Source: Oasisia sp. SBJ-2009 | Taxonomy: Eukaryota > Annelida > Polychaeta > Sabellida > Siboglinidae | Assembly (NCBI GenBank): GCA_964017155.1 | Contig: OZ024861.1 | Location: forward strand, 17,032,953 to 17,096,952 | Direction: 5' to 3' | Length of the DNA: 64,000 nt | Part shown: in pieces, positions 21,391 through 33,184 of the stretch | How the letters are laid out: the number at the start of each line of letters is the position of its first letter | Position numbering within the stretch: the stretch's first letter is position 1 | The notes under the pieces: generated by a model | What the model saw: only the letters and a program-made list of their open reading frames with translations | Databases searched by the model: none | Told to the model about the DNA's origin: nothing | Translations under genes and position numbers: made by a program

Positions 21391-21594
21391 GCATTGCCAT
21401 TGCCATTGCCATTGCCATTGCCATTGCCATTGCCATTGCCATTGCCATTGCCATTGCCATTGCCATTGCCATTGCCATTGCCATTGCCATTGCCATTGCC
21501 ATTGCCATTGCCATTGCCATTGCCATTGCCATTGCCATTGCCATTGCCATTGCCATTGCCATTGCCATTGCCATTGCCATTGCCATTGCCATTG
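21391..21594. repeat. ATTGCC hexamer array (about 33 copies)
   Basis: Perfect hexanucleotide array. The matching place in unit 2 (about 51342-51358) has about three copies, so expansion happened in unit 1 after duplication or contraction in unit 2. Confidence 0.97.
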
Positions 21595-21867
21595 GACATT
21601 GTGTCTTTTGTGATTGAGGGATTTTATGTCTGACTATCACTATGACTATGATTGGAGGTAAAGTGATTACGCTAGACTTCGCTGAATAGGCGGATCTTTT
21701 AGCTTGTTTACAAGCATTCTATAATATTAGGTGGAACTAAATAAAATTGGACTCGAATAAAATTAGGCCTTCAAATATTTTACTCTTCCTGATGCTTCTA
21801 CGTGTTGCTCGTAGCTGATTATAACATATATATTACATACATTCACTATATGTCTCTTACATATTAC

Positions 21868-22092
21868 TGTGATGGTATGCCAATGTAAATGCATAGAATG
21901 ACATATGCAGTCCATGAGATCAGTCTTGGAAGATGACGAGACTCGAGGTCGATCAGTGTTATCCCTCTCTCCGCATGTAATCGTAATAAAGTGATTTGTT
22001 CAGTACTTCTGGTGTCGAATCAGATATGTACGAATGCGAGATGAGTCGGACAATCCCACTACACAGATGTCAGGCCAAGTCGACACGTTTCA
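21868..22092 (+). repeat. 5' LTR (225 bp)
   Basis: Begins TGTGATG and ends ACGTTTCA. The AATAAA within CGTAATAAAGTG (near 21986) could be its poly(A) signal. Confidence 0.92.
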
Positions 22093-22232
22093 TGGTGGCA
22101 GCTACGGTTGAATCCGGCGCTTTCGACATTCGTAAATAGGTCAACACGCACGCGCCACCGTCGAGTCGACGCTGGCCAGCTCCGATTTGTTCTCACTGAG
22201 TAAGTGATAGACATTGCCATTAATAGGCAGCC

Positions 22233-22878
22233 ATGGGTGATCTGTTAGGTATAGAGCTGCCCCGCATGAACTGGTTAGCCACTGATTTACCCACGGAGTT
22301 TCGTTCATTCCGTCAATATTGCGAACTGATTTTCAGTGTGCCCTTTGCTGAAAAAGGGCAGAGTGAACGAATTCATGACACGCTGCAAGACGCAGGCGCG
22401 TAAATGCAAGTTCCGTGATACTACAGAAACCGAGGAGAGGTTGATCGAACAGTTAGTAGTGGGTGTCCGGCACGGGAAAGTGCAAGAAAAGCTACTGTGC
22501 CGTGATGAGACACTAATACTTGACGCGGCGATGGACGTTGCTAGAACGCATGAAGCAACACTGGCCAACATGCAGCAGTTCTCAGGAGACGCTAGCAGCA
22601 TCAGTCACGTCAGCCGGTCGCAGAGAACACATGAGCCAAGCGGACGTCGAGAGGAGGCACCTACGTGCACAAAATGTGGACGTCATCATGCGCCCACGGA
22701 TCGATGTCCAGCAGAGGGCAGTAGGTGTAACGCATGTGGGAAACTCAATCACTGGCAGCGAGTATGTCGGCAGGCTACAGGTTGGACGTCGGGCGCCGGA
22801 GGAAGACGACACTCTTCTGGGCGACCAAGATCCCGAGCTAGATCAAGACGAAGGACCAACCGAGATGAGCGCCAATGA
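22233..22878 (+). pseudogene. Gag remnant with CCHC zinc knuckle
   Basis: A start at 22233 (MGDLLGIELPRMNW) opens a capsid-like frame that fails within about 45 codons. The rest of gag continues in another frame (from about 22336 to TGA at 22876), so a stretch in the middle of capsid is lost or shifted. The second part contains two Cys-rich motifs; the latter, CNACGKLNHWQRVC, fits C-X2-C-X4-H-X4-C and would bind nucleic acid. The frame after the TGA continues directly into the protease. Confidence 0.75.
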
Positions 22879-25775
22879 GGTGGTGTCCATTCCATCAGTC
22901 AAGACGCCAGATTCGATCAGCTCAGCGACAACTTCGAGCCGCTTGCCTTTAATACCGTCAACATCAACGCCGTCGAGAGGGACGAAGTATATGCGGCTCT
23001 CAGGATCACGCTGAAAGACAGGCCTGACATCCCAGCGACACTTCGTGTCAAGGTCGACACAGGTGCGCAGGGTAACGTAATGCCGCTGAGGACGTTCCAG
23101 CGCATGTACCCGTCAAACATCGACACAGAAGGAATACCTGTGCGAGGCAGCCTTGAGCATCGAGACACGATCCTAACTGCCTACAACGGACAATTGATCC
23201 GGCAGTACGGTACTACGCGACTGAAGTGTGTGCATGAGACAACCACACACGAAGCAGAGTCCTTTGTTGCTGACACGCCAGGTCCAGTGATCTTGGGACT
23301 ACCTTCCTCAACTTGGTGACCTTGAACTGTGCAGTCAGCGAACATCCACCGCCGTTGAACTCGAAGGAAGATCTCCAGCGGCTATATCCAGATTGTTTTA
23401 AGGGCATCGGAAAGTTCCGCGAAACGTTCCACATCACATTAGACCCTGCTGTGACCCCAGTCGTACATGCGCCCAGACGATGTCCGATCCACATCAAAGA
23501 CGACGTGAGGAATGAGATCAACCAGATGGTAGAACTCGGGGTGATCGAGAAGGTCGAGGAGCCTACATATTGGGTATCTAGCATCGTATACAGCAGGAAG
23601 TCGAACGGAAAGTTGCGCATCTGCTTGGATCCCAAAGACTTGAACACAGCTATCAAGCGTCCGCACTACCCAACACCGACCTTGGAGGAAATTACCCACA
23701 AGCTTGCTGAGTCAGTGGTCTTCTCCAAGCTAGATGCACGTCACGGATACTGGTCCGTGCAGTTAGACGACGAGTCTAAGCGTTTGACCACGTTCAACAG
23801 TCCCTTCGACCGGTATTGTTTCAGAAGACTACCGTTTTGCCTGAACTTCAGCCAAGACGTGTTCCAGGAGAGGATGGATTGCATCCTTGAGAAGAGCCCA
23901 GGAACGATAAGTATTGCTGACGACGTGGGTGTGTTCGGGAAGACAGAAGCCGAACACGACAAACATCTGCACAACTTGATGAGAGTAGCACTGCAGCATG
24001 GGCTGGTGTTCAACATTGATAAATGCGACATCAAACAGGCGAACATGAAGTTCTTCGGGTTGGAATTCAGCGCAGACGGCGTACGTTCAGACCCAGGCAG
24101 AGCCGCAGACTTCCAGCGAATGAAAGAACCGCAAAACGTCGCACAACTTCAGGAATTGCTGGGCATAGCCACGTACATGTCGCCATTCATTCCAAACCTG
24201 TCGCAGCAAACCGCAACCCTGCGTGATCTAGTGAAGAAGGACGCCGAGTTCATCTGGACGGACTCTCACTACGCAGCGTTTGAAGCGACGAAGTCTCTCA
24301 TCTGTCGTGAAGGGACCCTTGCGTACTTCGACCCACAGGCTGAGAGTGTCATCCAGGTCGACGCCTCCAGCCGAGGACTCGGCGCCGTTCTCATTCAACA
24401 CGGGAAGCCCATCGCGTTTGCCAGCAAGTCACTTAGTGATTGCGAACAGCGATACGCCAACATTGAACGTGAGATGCTCCCAGTCGTCTTCGGCTGCGAG
24501 AGGTTCCACATGTATGTCTACGGAAAATCGTTCGTTCTCGAGTCGGACCACAAACCTCTCGAGATGATCAACTTGAAGAACCTTGCAGCAGCACCGCAGA
24601 GATTACAGATAATGTTCCTGCGAGTACAACCGTATGACTTTGTGTTACGCTACAAGCCAGGAAAGCAAATGATGCTGGCCGACGCCATGTCAAGACAACC
24701 GAGTAGCGAGTCGACGCAGATCGACCTTGACATACAAGTGTCATTCGTACAGTTTTCAACGCAGAAACTACAGTCGATCAGAGAGGCGACGCAGGCCGAC
24801 GATGAACTGTGTGCGCTGAGAGCCGTTATCGTGGATGGATGGCCATATAGCCAACACCACCTAGCTGCACCGTTGCGACCCTACTGGTCATGCCGAGACG
24901 AGTTGGCAGTTGAGGACGGTCTTATCATGAAGGGCGACCGTCTGGTGATTCCCCTAAGTCTACAGGCGGAAGTGTTGAGCAAACTGCACGAGGCTCACCA
25001 GGGCATAGAGAAGACCCGGCTACGAGCGAGGTCCTGTGTCTACTGGAAGTCGATCAACAAGGACATCGACGACATCGTGAGGAAGTGCGACGCGTGTCAA
25101 CGGTTACAGAAACGTCAGGCGCACGAGCCGCTGATGCACGTAACGTCCAGTCCACACTTCCCACAATCGAATGGATTCATCGAACGTCAAGTTCAGACGG
25201 TGAAGTATACCCTGAAGAAGGCAGCGATGTCGAGATCCAACCCGCAGAAGGCACTGCTCGCGTTGAGATCCACACCAATCGACAGCCACTTACCGTCACC
25301 GGCAGAGATGCTAAATGCCCGCAAGTACAAGTCGAACCTCCCCGTGATCATCAGAAATGAACACTGGTCGAAAAACGAAATCAGACGTCGTCTCGCCGAG
25401 AGGCAAGAAATCCAACGTCTCAACCATGATAAGCGAGCTATGCAACCACTTGCACCGCTAATACCCGGACAGGACGTTCGTGTGAGAGACACTCAGACAG
25501 ACACCTGGCAGCCTGCCAAGGTGATATCAACTGATGTACAGCCGCGGTCGTACAACGTCTTGACTCCGACAGGCAATGTCCTTAGGCGTACGTTCCAACA
25601 AGACAACGTGGACGATACAGACGACTTGACGCGAAGAGACGACATGCAAGTCGTACCACCTCCGTGTAACTCCGTGTTACCCCAGAAGAAGTCAGTCCGT
25701 TTCCAGCTTCCACAATCGGAACAATACACTAGCTCCGGAAGACGAGTGAAACGCCCACAACGATTGGACCTGTAA
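22879..25775 (+). pseudogene. Pol: aspartic protease, RT, RNase H, truncated integrase
   Basis: The protease carries KVDTGAQGNVMP (active-site DTG) and ILGLP. A shift at about 23313 moves into the long RT frame (to TAA at 25773). RT motifs are GKLRICLDPKDLN, FSKLDARHGYW and an active site reading IADD. RNase H follows (VDASSRGLGAVL, SDHKPLE). The integrase zinc domain is complete (HEAHQGIEKTR...CDACQRLQ), but the sequence jumps from EPLM straight to HVTSSPHFPQSNGFIERQ. About 100 residues with the first two acidic catalytic residues are missing. Confidence 0.87.
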
Positions 25776-25892
25776 TTGTGTTCTAGTTTACACGAACATT
25801 ATGGCTAATAGTTAGAATAGTGATTTGATTTCTCTTACAAACGGACATTAGTAAGTTAGTTATTTTGTCTTTATGTTTTGAAGAAAGAGGGA

Positions 25893-26117
25893 TGTGATGT
25901 TATGGCAATGTAAATGCATAGAACGACATATGCAGTCCATGAGATCAGTCTTGGAAGATAACGAGACTCGAGGTCGATCAGTGTTATCCCTCTCTCCGCA
26001 TGTAATCGTAATAAAGTGATTTGTTCAGTACTTCTGGTGTCGAATCAGATATGTATGAATGCGAGATGAGTCGGACAATCCGACTACACAGATGTCAGGC
26101 CAAGACGACACGTTTCA
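25893..26117 (+). repeat. 3' LTR (225 bp)
   Basis: Same length and ends as the 5' LTR, directly after the polypurine tract. It is followed by the ATTAC target duplication. Confidence 0.93.
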
Positions 26118-26122
26118 ATTAC

Positions 26123-28003
26123 CACTTTAATATTAGTATTATATTTATATTATTTGTATTCTATTTTCAGTACTAGTCACAAGGAGTCACCGCAGTGACA
26201 GCATCACCACTGAACAAGTGTTTGAAATTTGAAGTCTTCCCATCTTTGTCAAAATAACTCATGGGTAGAGTTTCATCATTGTCAAAGCATATTAATTGCA
26301 CTTGTCGAATGTATCATTAAGCATACATAACTCATCTTTCATTATATTTAAGGTCATGGAGGAGCTCATCAGGGTCAATCTTAGGTTCAGAAGGAGCAGG
26401 CTGTTGTATGTTATATTGATGGTTTTGTTTTGTGTCGATCGAAGAAATTCTGTTGTAATGATGAGCACTAATTGTTAATCATATTTTTAAAGGAGAGCGT
26501 GAATTATTTACAAGTAAACTGATATTGATAGATTAAAGGTTTATGTGAGTGACAGGATCTTATTAATTCTTTCTTTGTGTCTTGTGAATCTATTTTTTAG
26601 AAGTATTTTTCGTCTTCAGATAATCACTCTTTGCAGTGTTATAGTGATTCTGTTTGCAACAGAAGCAATGTTGTATCCCTGTTTTATACATGTACACATT
26701 TTCATGATGTCATTGTGAAGTCACAGGACCCTGTGCTCATACATACACATCCTTTGGGATTTTTGAGATGCCATGCCAACTGCAAACAGTTTGTAGAAAA
26801 ATATCTTTGTCAGCTCAAGTCACAAAGAAAGCCGGCAGCCTTGTAAAAGACTGTCTGAATGAAGAATGAATGTGTTAATGGGAAATAGGTCAATCAGAGT
26901 TTTACAACGTGTTTTCAAAGACACCGTTGTTGTGAGAAGTATATTACTGAAATACAAGTTACTGCTATTCAAAAATAATAATTAATGGTTTCATTCCATA
27001 GCACATAGCTAAAACAGGGTGATTTCATCTCATTCTATGTGCACACAATAACTTTTTCATGATATATCTGCACAGTGTAGTTGAGCTTCATACTGTATCA
27101 AATCAATACTTCCTAAAACAGTAACTAAGGATTGTGTTTCTTCAGATTTTTTGTCTTACTCATTACTGTCAACCTGTTGTGTGAAGTTACACAAATAGAA
27201 GTACTGTCACTTTTTCATTAAAATTATTCATGGCTGCAACATGTACAGCGAACACTAAAATGCATTTCCTTTTACCTGCTATTGTTGTTTGCAAATATTT
27301 ATTGTCATGCCGATGACATGTTAAGTCACCATGTATACATCACTTGCAACTCACAACCAACGATCGGCATGTTGTGTTTTTATTAGATTTTGAATTTTAG
27401 GGACATTATCTTCAATATAACAGGCCTGCCTTAGATTTTATGTACATTTCTGCCAGCAGTATTTCTTTGTCAGGTGAAGCTGGAAAGCCAAGTTTCTTTG
27501 GGGGCGGAGTTGGTTTTCCTGGTACCTATCACAAGTATAAAACAGTACAGTAGAGTACACAAGTATATTAAGAACACCTAAGCACACATCCACTGGATCT
27601 TTACATATAACAGTGTCTTATATACGCCCAAATTGGTAGAATGTTGAATTGGCACTACTATATGCCATGCCGACCAAAAGACAACTTTAGTGGATCCTTA
27701 TAGAAATCCTGGCTAAGTACATATGACATGGCATATCACTTTGCAGCAGATGGGTTGTAGCTTCCACATAAACGTGGACTCATAAAAGGACACACAATTT
27801 ACTGGTTCATGCATTAACACACTATGGTATAATATATTTATTCAGGATGGCTCAGCTAAATACAGTGTATATTAAAATATACACTAGATTTCTTTTCATT
27901 ATGATACATTGATGAAATAGGCATAAGGATGGAAATATAAGATTACAATATTTAATATTATATGAAACAGTACAATAATCAATCAATGTGATATATATAT
28001 ACA
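26123..28003. other. Anonymous AT-rich DNA, near-identical in unit 2
   Basis: Matches 51872-53750 with only scattered differences. Short open frames (for example 26631-26846) are unchanged between units, but so is the non-coding sequence around them, so conservation is no evidence of coding. No domain or RNA is recognised. Confidence 0.55.
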
Positions 28004-28004
28004 C

Positions 28005-28083
<79 letters not shown>
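28004..28083. repeat. AT dinucleotide tract
   Basis: About 40 AT units. In unit 2 the tract has shrunk to a few units near 53748-53760. Confidence 0.95.
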
Positions 28084-28085
<2 letters not shown>

Positions 28086-28156
28086 GATGCACGTTGTAAC
28101 CCGACCGTAAAGCAATGCCAAAATCCGTCCACACAATTAAATAGGACGCATGGTTA

Positions 28157-28884
28157 TTAAAGTTGCATTCTGACATAATTTCCCCTTTTTAACGCATTTT
28201 AGAAAAGTCAATGTACACCATGACCGATATTTGCTTATTAGTATACTTCCTACCACATGTCTCACTTTGTGGTTTTATGTGTTATTTGATCAAATATAAG
28301 TTTGCAACAAACAACGGCTCTGGAGTTTCCCAAAGGTCGATCTATTTTTACCATCGGAACTCTCCGGTCAACGTAAGTAAACGATGGGGCAAACTAAAAG
28401 GCGGTTCCACATATCCACGTTAGTCGCTAGAGGCGCCACTAGACAACAATACCCTAGTTATTTAAATCATCCTCAATTAGCCATTGACCGTACAGGCGCG
28501 TAGCCAGCGATAGTTTGTATGTGGGCAACTGGACATGCCGTAAATATGGAGCGTATCGAGCGGTGGCATCTTTGTGAATGTGGTATGTCGTTTCCGTGCG
28601 GTCTCCCAATTGTGATCCGCCTTTTACTGTGGCCCTAGTGTGGTTTCCTCACAGCGCTTTTCACTGGAATTCCCTTCATCGAGGTCTAAGCCAATCAGAG
28701 AATTCTAACTGGTGAGGCTCACCGGAATTTTTTTTCGTCTATTGCTGCTTTTTATCTTAAAATGGCATATTATGTGAAAATAAGTTGACAGGTAGTTGAG
28801 GAAAACAATATATAGTGTATGGGGAATGCTGGTTTACTGGGAAATTGTATTTTAAACATGGCGGAAGTCAGAATGCAACTTTAA
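28157..28884. mobile_element. MITE-like element with 18-bp perfect inverted ends and TTAA flanks
   Basis: TTAAAGTTGCATTCTGAC (28157-28174) and its exact reverse complement (28867-28884) bound 728 bp. The outermost TTAA at both ends looks like the duplicated target of a TTAA-inserting transposon, leaving 14-bp termini. No transposase is seen inside. The 70-codon frame at 28211-28423 is also open in unit 2 but has no recognised domain. Confidence 0.65.
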
Positions 28885-30253
28885 GTTCACATGTGTCTTT
28901 TACCAGGTTTGCTTTCTCTCTGTAGCACTTCATCAAAAGCAACTTTCAAACACTTTACTTTATTTGCTCGCATTTGGCGGAATATGTATTTATTATCTTA
29001 ATAGAGTTATGGTTTAATCAGTAAGGAACTCTGTTCAAAATGAGCCGTGCAGATATTAAATAATTATGTTGATGCTTGTCAGGGTTGAATGAAGGAATGA
29101 AGCTGTAATCGACATCGCACCGCCCAACGTAAACAATCACATGTTCCTTCACTCATCGATCTCTTTTTCATTCCCAGTCTTTTGAAATGCCACATAGCCG
29201 ATCCATGTACTTTTAGATTTCTGATTATTGTTGTGGCATCGCACTACACAACGATGTTTTCATCACATTATTAAAACAATTTGAAACAAACAACGTTTAC
29301 GGCATGATTACGCGGCCCTACAACTTTTCTATGACTCCCGGTGAGGGCGCTGCAGTGCGAGGGTCATCATCAGGCTTAAATGCAGGGTGACGTCACGAGT
29401 CGGCGATCCCTCTCATTCATATCTATGCTCACGTGTATTTGGGAGTTTGAGCGTTATAGCACGGACTAATTGGACCAGTGACAGCAGATAACAAAGCGCT
29501 GTCACTGGGATATACTGCTACATCTTTAGTAAATAAAAATATAGTAGCTATGGCTTCGTATATAAAGCTGTATTGTTTATGTATCCTTAATATTAATAGT
29601 AATTGGATGGATAACTAAATAGTTGCACCAAGTTTGGCATGACAACATTTTGTCATTTGTTGTGTGATAAGTGGCTTAAATTTGCATTTCACGCGTACAC
29701 GGGAGGAAAATAATGACTTATACATTAACAATCTTTATATTATACTGACCAGTTTCCTCTAGTCTACGTTTAAATAATTACAGACATTACTGAAGTAACA
29801 TGATATACATTTGTTACATTTATTAAAATAACATCATGATCATCTTCTTACCTTCAGGAGTAAATGTGAAAAGATAATGTTATTTATGTTCAGTGATGTT
29901 TTGTTGAAATGAATCCATACTGATATGTTATTGTATTCTGAATTTACTTCGTGACTAAGCCTGTAACAGTTGTGTGTAAGTGAAACATATTGATGTCCTC
30001 TATAATTAGCACATAATTTTATTGTTTTAATAATGGCCTTTAAGTATAATATGAACATAACTGGACCCAGTACAATTTGTTGTGGTATAACTCATGTGGC
30101 CGCCATTACCTCTGAACTGGATTGATTAAGCAAACACTGTTGCCTAGTTCATTATTGAAGCACAGTAGCCACACAATCCTCATTCACTAACAATTTATTG
30201 TAAACATTACAATAATCCCAAATCCAATCTATCTTGCGTGTCTGTGGCTAAAT

Positions 30254-30257
<4 letters not shown>
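28885..30257. other. Anonymous DNA with a promoter-like patch and a hairpin
   Basis: 29325-29440 is GC-richer and contains TGACGTCA (CRE-like) and CACGTG (E-box) within the element that is inverted at 20838-20928. A hairpin follows at 29472-29502 (CCAGTGACAGC...GCTGTCACTGG). The rest is AT-rich and matches unit 2 closely. No gene was recognised. Confidence 0.5.

Positions 30258-30327
<70 letters not shown>
30258..30327. repeat. AT dinucleotide tract
   Basis: AT repeat bounded by TTGAT and ATCAA, so the outer bases extend the palindrome. It is also present in unit 2 (55937-56005). Confidence 0.93.
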
Positions 30328-30331
<4 letters not shown>

Positions 30332-30400
30332 CAATGAATTCTTGGGATAAAAAATTTAAACATTCCTCTTAAAGCAAAATAATTGTACATAGATCGTCTG

Positions 30401-30677
30401 TATAAAATGTTCAAGATCACATCACATAATGACTAAAAATAAACCTATATGCAATCAATCATGCATGCATATTTTTAAAACTGCAATATGCATTAAAGTG
30501 GTTAGATTTCAGGATTCCACAAAAATGTATTGCCAATTTGGTTTAAAGTGTATCATGTTATTTATTTACTGCTAAAATTGAAACTGTTTATTTACTTTTT
30601 GAAAAATATGCATGCATGATTGGTTGCATATAGGTTTATTTTTAGTCATTATGTGATGTGATCTTGAACATTTTATA
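30401..30677. mobile_element. Foldback MITE with about 77-bp inverted arms
   Basis: The arm 30401-30478 (starting TATAAAATGTTCAAGATCAC) is repeated in reverse complement at 30600-30677 with only a few mismatches, around a centre of about 120 bp. TA at both edges fits a TA target duplication. It is non-coding. The copy in unit 2 (56078-56349) has a slightly shorter centre. Confidence 0.8.
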
Positions 30678-31074
30678 ATCTGAGACATTATATGAGCAGT
30701 GGCGTGCACCACCCGGCAGTAGCTAAGCATGACAATGTCCAGAGAAGGGTACGCTCAGCAGCGCTGAAGCATACTTGAAAAGGTGTTTTCAAAAAGGCTA
30801 AATGCGAGTCGACTCAGTCAGTGGCAGTGCTGACTCAGGAGTTGAGACCTGAGTACATGCAGTCCAGTTATCAGTAATAAGATTATCGACATCGTCAAAC
30901 GTTCATCATAAATAATAATAATTATTATATTAAGTAACGTTGTCATTTGCATAGGAATATAACTATTGGGTTGCATTAAGTCGTTTATGTAGAGTAGAAA
31001 TGATACAGCAATGATAGGAGTGAGCCCTGCATCAGTGCATGGTCGTGTGTGTTTTCGATATCTTTATTTCAGAT
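30678..31074. other. Anonymous stretch
   Basis: Matches 56350-56745 of unit 2. A frame around 56364-56549 is open in unit 2 but closed in unit 1 by a TGA near 30775, so no gene is called. Confidence 0.5.
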
Positions 31075-31392
31075 TGTCATAGTACATATACAGATGTCCA
31101 CATAAACATGTCACATTATCCACTTCCTGGATTGTTTCACCATTAATCTTAAATAATGGAATATCAACATTTTTCATATATTTACTTTTAAATATTAACA
31201 CAGCACTTTTCTTGGAGTTGTACTTGATATCATGATTTAACCCATATAGTCCACATACCTGCATCAGTTCAGACAGTCTTGATACAGATGGGGACAGAAT
31301 TACCAAGTCATCAGCATAGATAAGATGGTTGATAGTTGTACTACCTATTACACACCCTGTGTTACATTTGTTTAAAGCTATGGTTAAATCAT

Positions 31393-31442
<50 letters not shown>

Positions 31443-31615
31443 GGTGTGGTGAGAGAATACCATCTTGCCTGACACCATTTAAAACACCAAAATGTTCCAA
31501 CAATTTGCCTGACCATCTTATACACATAGTCTGATTCGAATACCAATATATAAGCAGTCTAACAATATATCCGGGCACTCCCCTGTCAATCAACTTTTGA
31601 AATAAGATACAATGG
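31075..31615 (-). pseudogene. Non-LTR reverse transcriptase fragment, unit 1 (minus strand)
   Basis: Read on the minus strand: FQKLIDRGVPGYIVRLLIYWY, GVRQDGILSPHLFNIY, then an AT expansion, then MDDLTIALNKC and LIYADDLVILSPS, the RT active site. It ends abruptly in DNVT near 31118, because about 550 bp present in unit 2 (about 56777-57327) are deleted here. The clade is not certain; it differs from the 13.3-kb LINE. Confidence 0.85.
31397..31436. repeat. AT tract inside the RT fragment (about 20 units)
   Basis: Interrupts the codons between LFNIY and MDDL. The copy in unit 2 (57614-57702) is about twice as long. Confidence 0.95.
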
Positions 31616-32035
31616 TAGTGTACTTCATTACCCACCCGTTGAATAGGAGGCAACAGCTATCATAGTAGCTGTTCGTAAATGGCGCCATTTCCTTGTTGGT
31701 CGCCATTTCACTCTAGTGACAGAGCAACGCTCAGTGGCCTTCATGATTGACAACAGAAAACGTTCAAAGATTAAGAACAACAAGATCCAATCCTGGCGAC
31801 TAGAACTGGCTTAATTCAGCTACACAGTGAAGTATCGACCAGGCAAGGACAACGTGGCACCGGACTCATTCATACGTGCATTCATTGCTTCTATGTCAAC
31901 ATCAAGCTTCTCAGAGATCCACAATGGGTTGCGTCACCCAGGTGTAACTCGATGGTTACACTTTGTGAGGTCAAAGAACATGCCATTTTCAGGAGCTGTC
32001 CTGCTCCGGAGATGCGTCCGAGATGCAAATTGTAT
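31612..32035 (+). pseudogene. Ty3/Gypsy fragment B, unit 1 (RNase H to integrase)
   Basis: Same family as fragment A: HYPPVE, WRHFL, HFTLVTEQRSVAF, then, beyond the point where fragment A is deleted, SYTVKYRPGKDNVAPDSF and HPGVTRWLHFVRSKN (start of the integrase zinc region). It then jumps to AVLLRRCVR at the C-terminus. It has stop codons and internal deletions. Confidence 0.85.
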
Positions 32036-32242
32036 CTAAGACATTTGGGTAAATTCGTATTTCGTTCTGTATGGATGTAACACTGTTTTCAATTTAATCG
32101 ATAGGCAGTGAGGCCATAATGCACGCATTTAAGATAACACTTAATAAGTTCATTACATTTTAATGTGTTATCAATCTTTGCGTGATTCAGCTTTTTCAAA
32201 AGGTATAATTATATTTACAGATATATATCATTCTGATAATTG
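32036..32242. other. Short anonymous spacer
   Basis: AT-rich; matches 58304-58511. Nothing recognised. Confidence 0.5.
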
Positions 32243-32884
32243 TTTTTGTATTTTCAACAGCATGTTTTTATTCTCTGGATTACAATCAAGTTGAATATAT
32301 TTACATGATAATATGTTATGTATATCGTGGCAAGATATTTTTGCATCCATTTTGTATTCCACAAAGAGCAGGCGTTCTTTGTCCTGCCTTCTTGCCTCTG
32401 TCTACAAACACGTTGAAATATTGCAATGTCGTCACCACATGCCAGGCATTGTGTTACTAATTGACCCGAATTAGCATAATGCAATAACTCTGAACCAAAG
32501 TGCTGCCATTTACAAGAAGGTCTCTATGGAAGAGGTCACTCGTTTGAGAGGGTTGACATTCAGTGTGCCGATATTATTCGGTCGGAACAATGAATCATTG
32601 TCGTCAAAAACTCGGTCTTTGTCTCACGTACCAGGTGTGTTAGCTCCCAACAAAACACGTTTTGGCATTTCCATATATCCAAGTGTTTTTGGGTGACCTC
32701 GTCAACCTCCTGAACAAAAGTTCCGAGTGGCTGTTTCAAATGTAACACTTTTTGTCTGCCGGTCATTGTTTCTTCAGTAAATCGGTCCGGCTGACGGGCG
32801 CCTCTGAGCACCCGTTACCTTATGTCAGTGAGTAACCTTATATTTAAAAGTCGTTTGAAAGGTATTATGCGATTCAACGCATTT
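32243..32884. repeat. Dispersed repeat block B, copy 2
   Basis: About 640 bp matching 19313-19944, from the same TTTTGTATTTTCAACAGCAT edge to the same TTTATGCGTG edge before a TATG tract. Confidence 0.85.
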
Positions 32885-33103
32885 ATGCGTGTATGTATGT
32901 ATGTATGTATGTATGTATGTATGTATGTATGTATGTGTGTGTGTATGTATGTATGTATGTATGTATGTATGTATGTATGTATGTATGTATGTATGTATGT
33001 ATGTATGTATGTATGTATGTATATATTGATTATATATATATATGTATAATATTATATATTATATATATAAATTATGTGTGTGTGTGTGTGTATGTGTGTG
33101 TGT

Positions 33104-33182
<79 letters not shown>
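32885..33182. repeat. TATG, AT and TG tracts
   Basis: TATG tetramers (about 32889-33022), a palindromic AT-rich piece with ATAATATTATATATTAT, then TG dinucleotides (about 33076-33182). Same order in unit 2 (59151-59485). Confidence 0.93.

Positions 33183-33184
<2 letters not shown>

Larger units (their letters stand above)
21868..26117 (+). mobile_element. Full-length Ty3/Gypsy-type LTR retrotransposon
   Basis: The element is 4250 bp with two 225-bp LTRs (TG...CA) and perfect 5-bp target duplications ATTAC at 21863-21867 and 26118-26122. A primer-binding site follows the 5' LTR (22093-22110, starting TGGTGGCAGC), and a polypurine tract AAGAAAGAGGGA (25881-25892) precedes the 3' LTR. The domain order is gag, aspartic protease, RT, RNase H, integrase, so it is Ty3/Gypsy type. 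Gag and integrase carry deletions, so this copy cannot be autonomous. The two LTRs differ at 7 of 225 positions by eye. Unit 2 has only a solo LTR at the same site. Confidence 0.93.

Noticed and set aside
22233..25775. LTR element as an intact retrovirus-like element with an envelope gene
   Set aside because: No open frame lies between the pol stop at 25773 and the 3' LTR at 25893, and gag and integrase are deleted in part.
26631..26846. 71-codon frame unchanged between units 1 and 2
   Set aside because: The surrounding non-coding DNA is just as conserved because the block was recently duplicated; no domain, splice or start support.
28211..28423. 70-codon frame inside the TTAA element as a possible transposase or DNA-binding piece
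   Set aside because: No recognisable motif on either strand, and it is too short; kept only as a note in the element entry.
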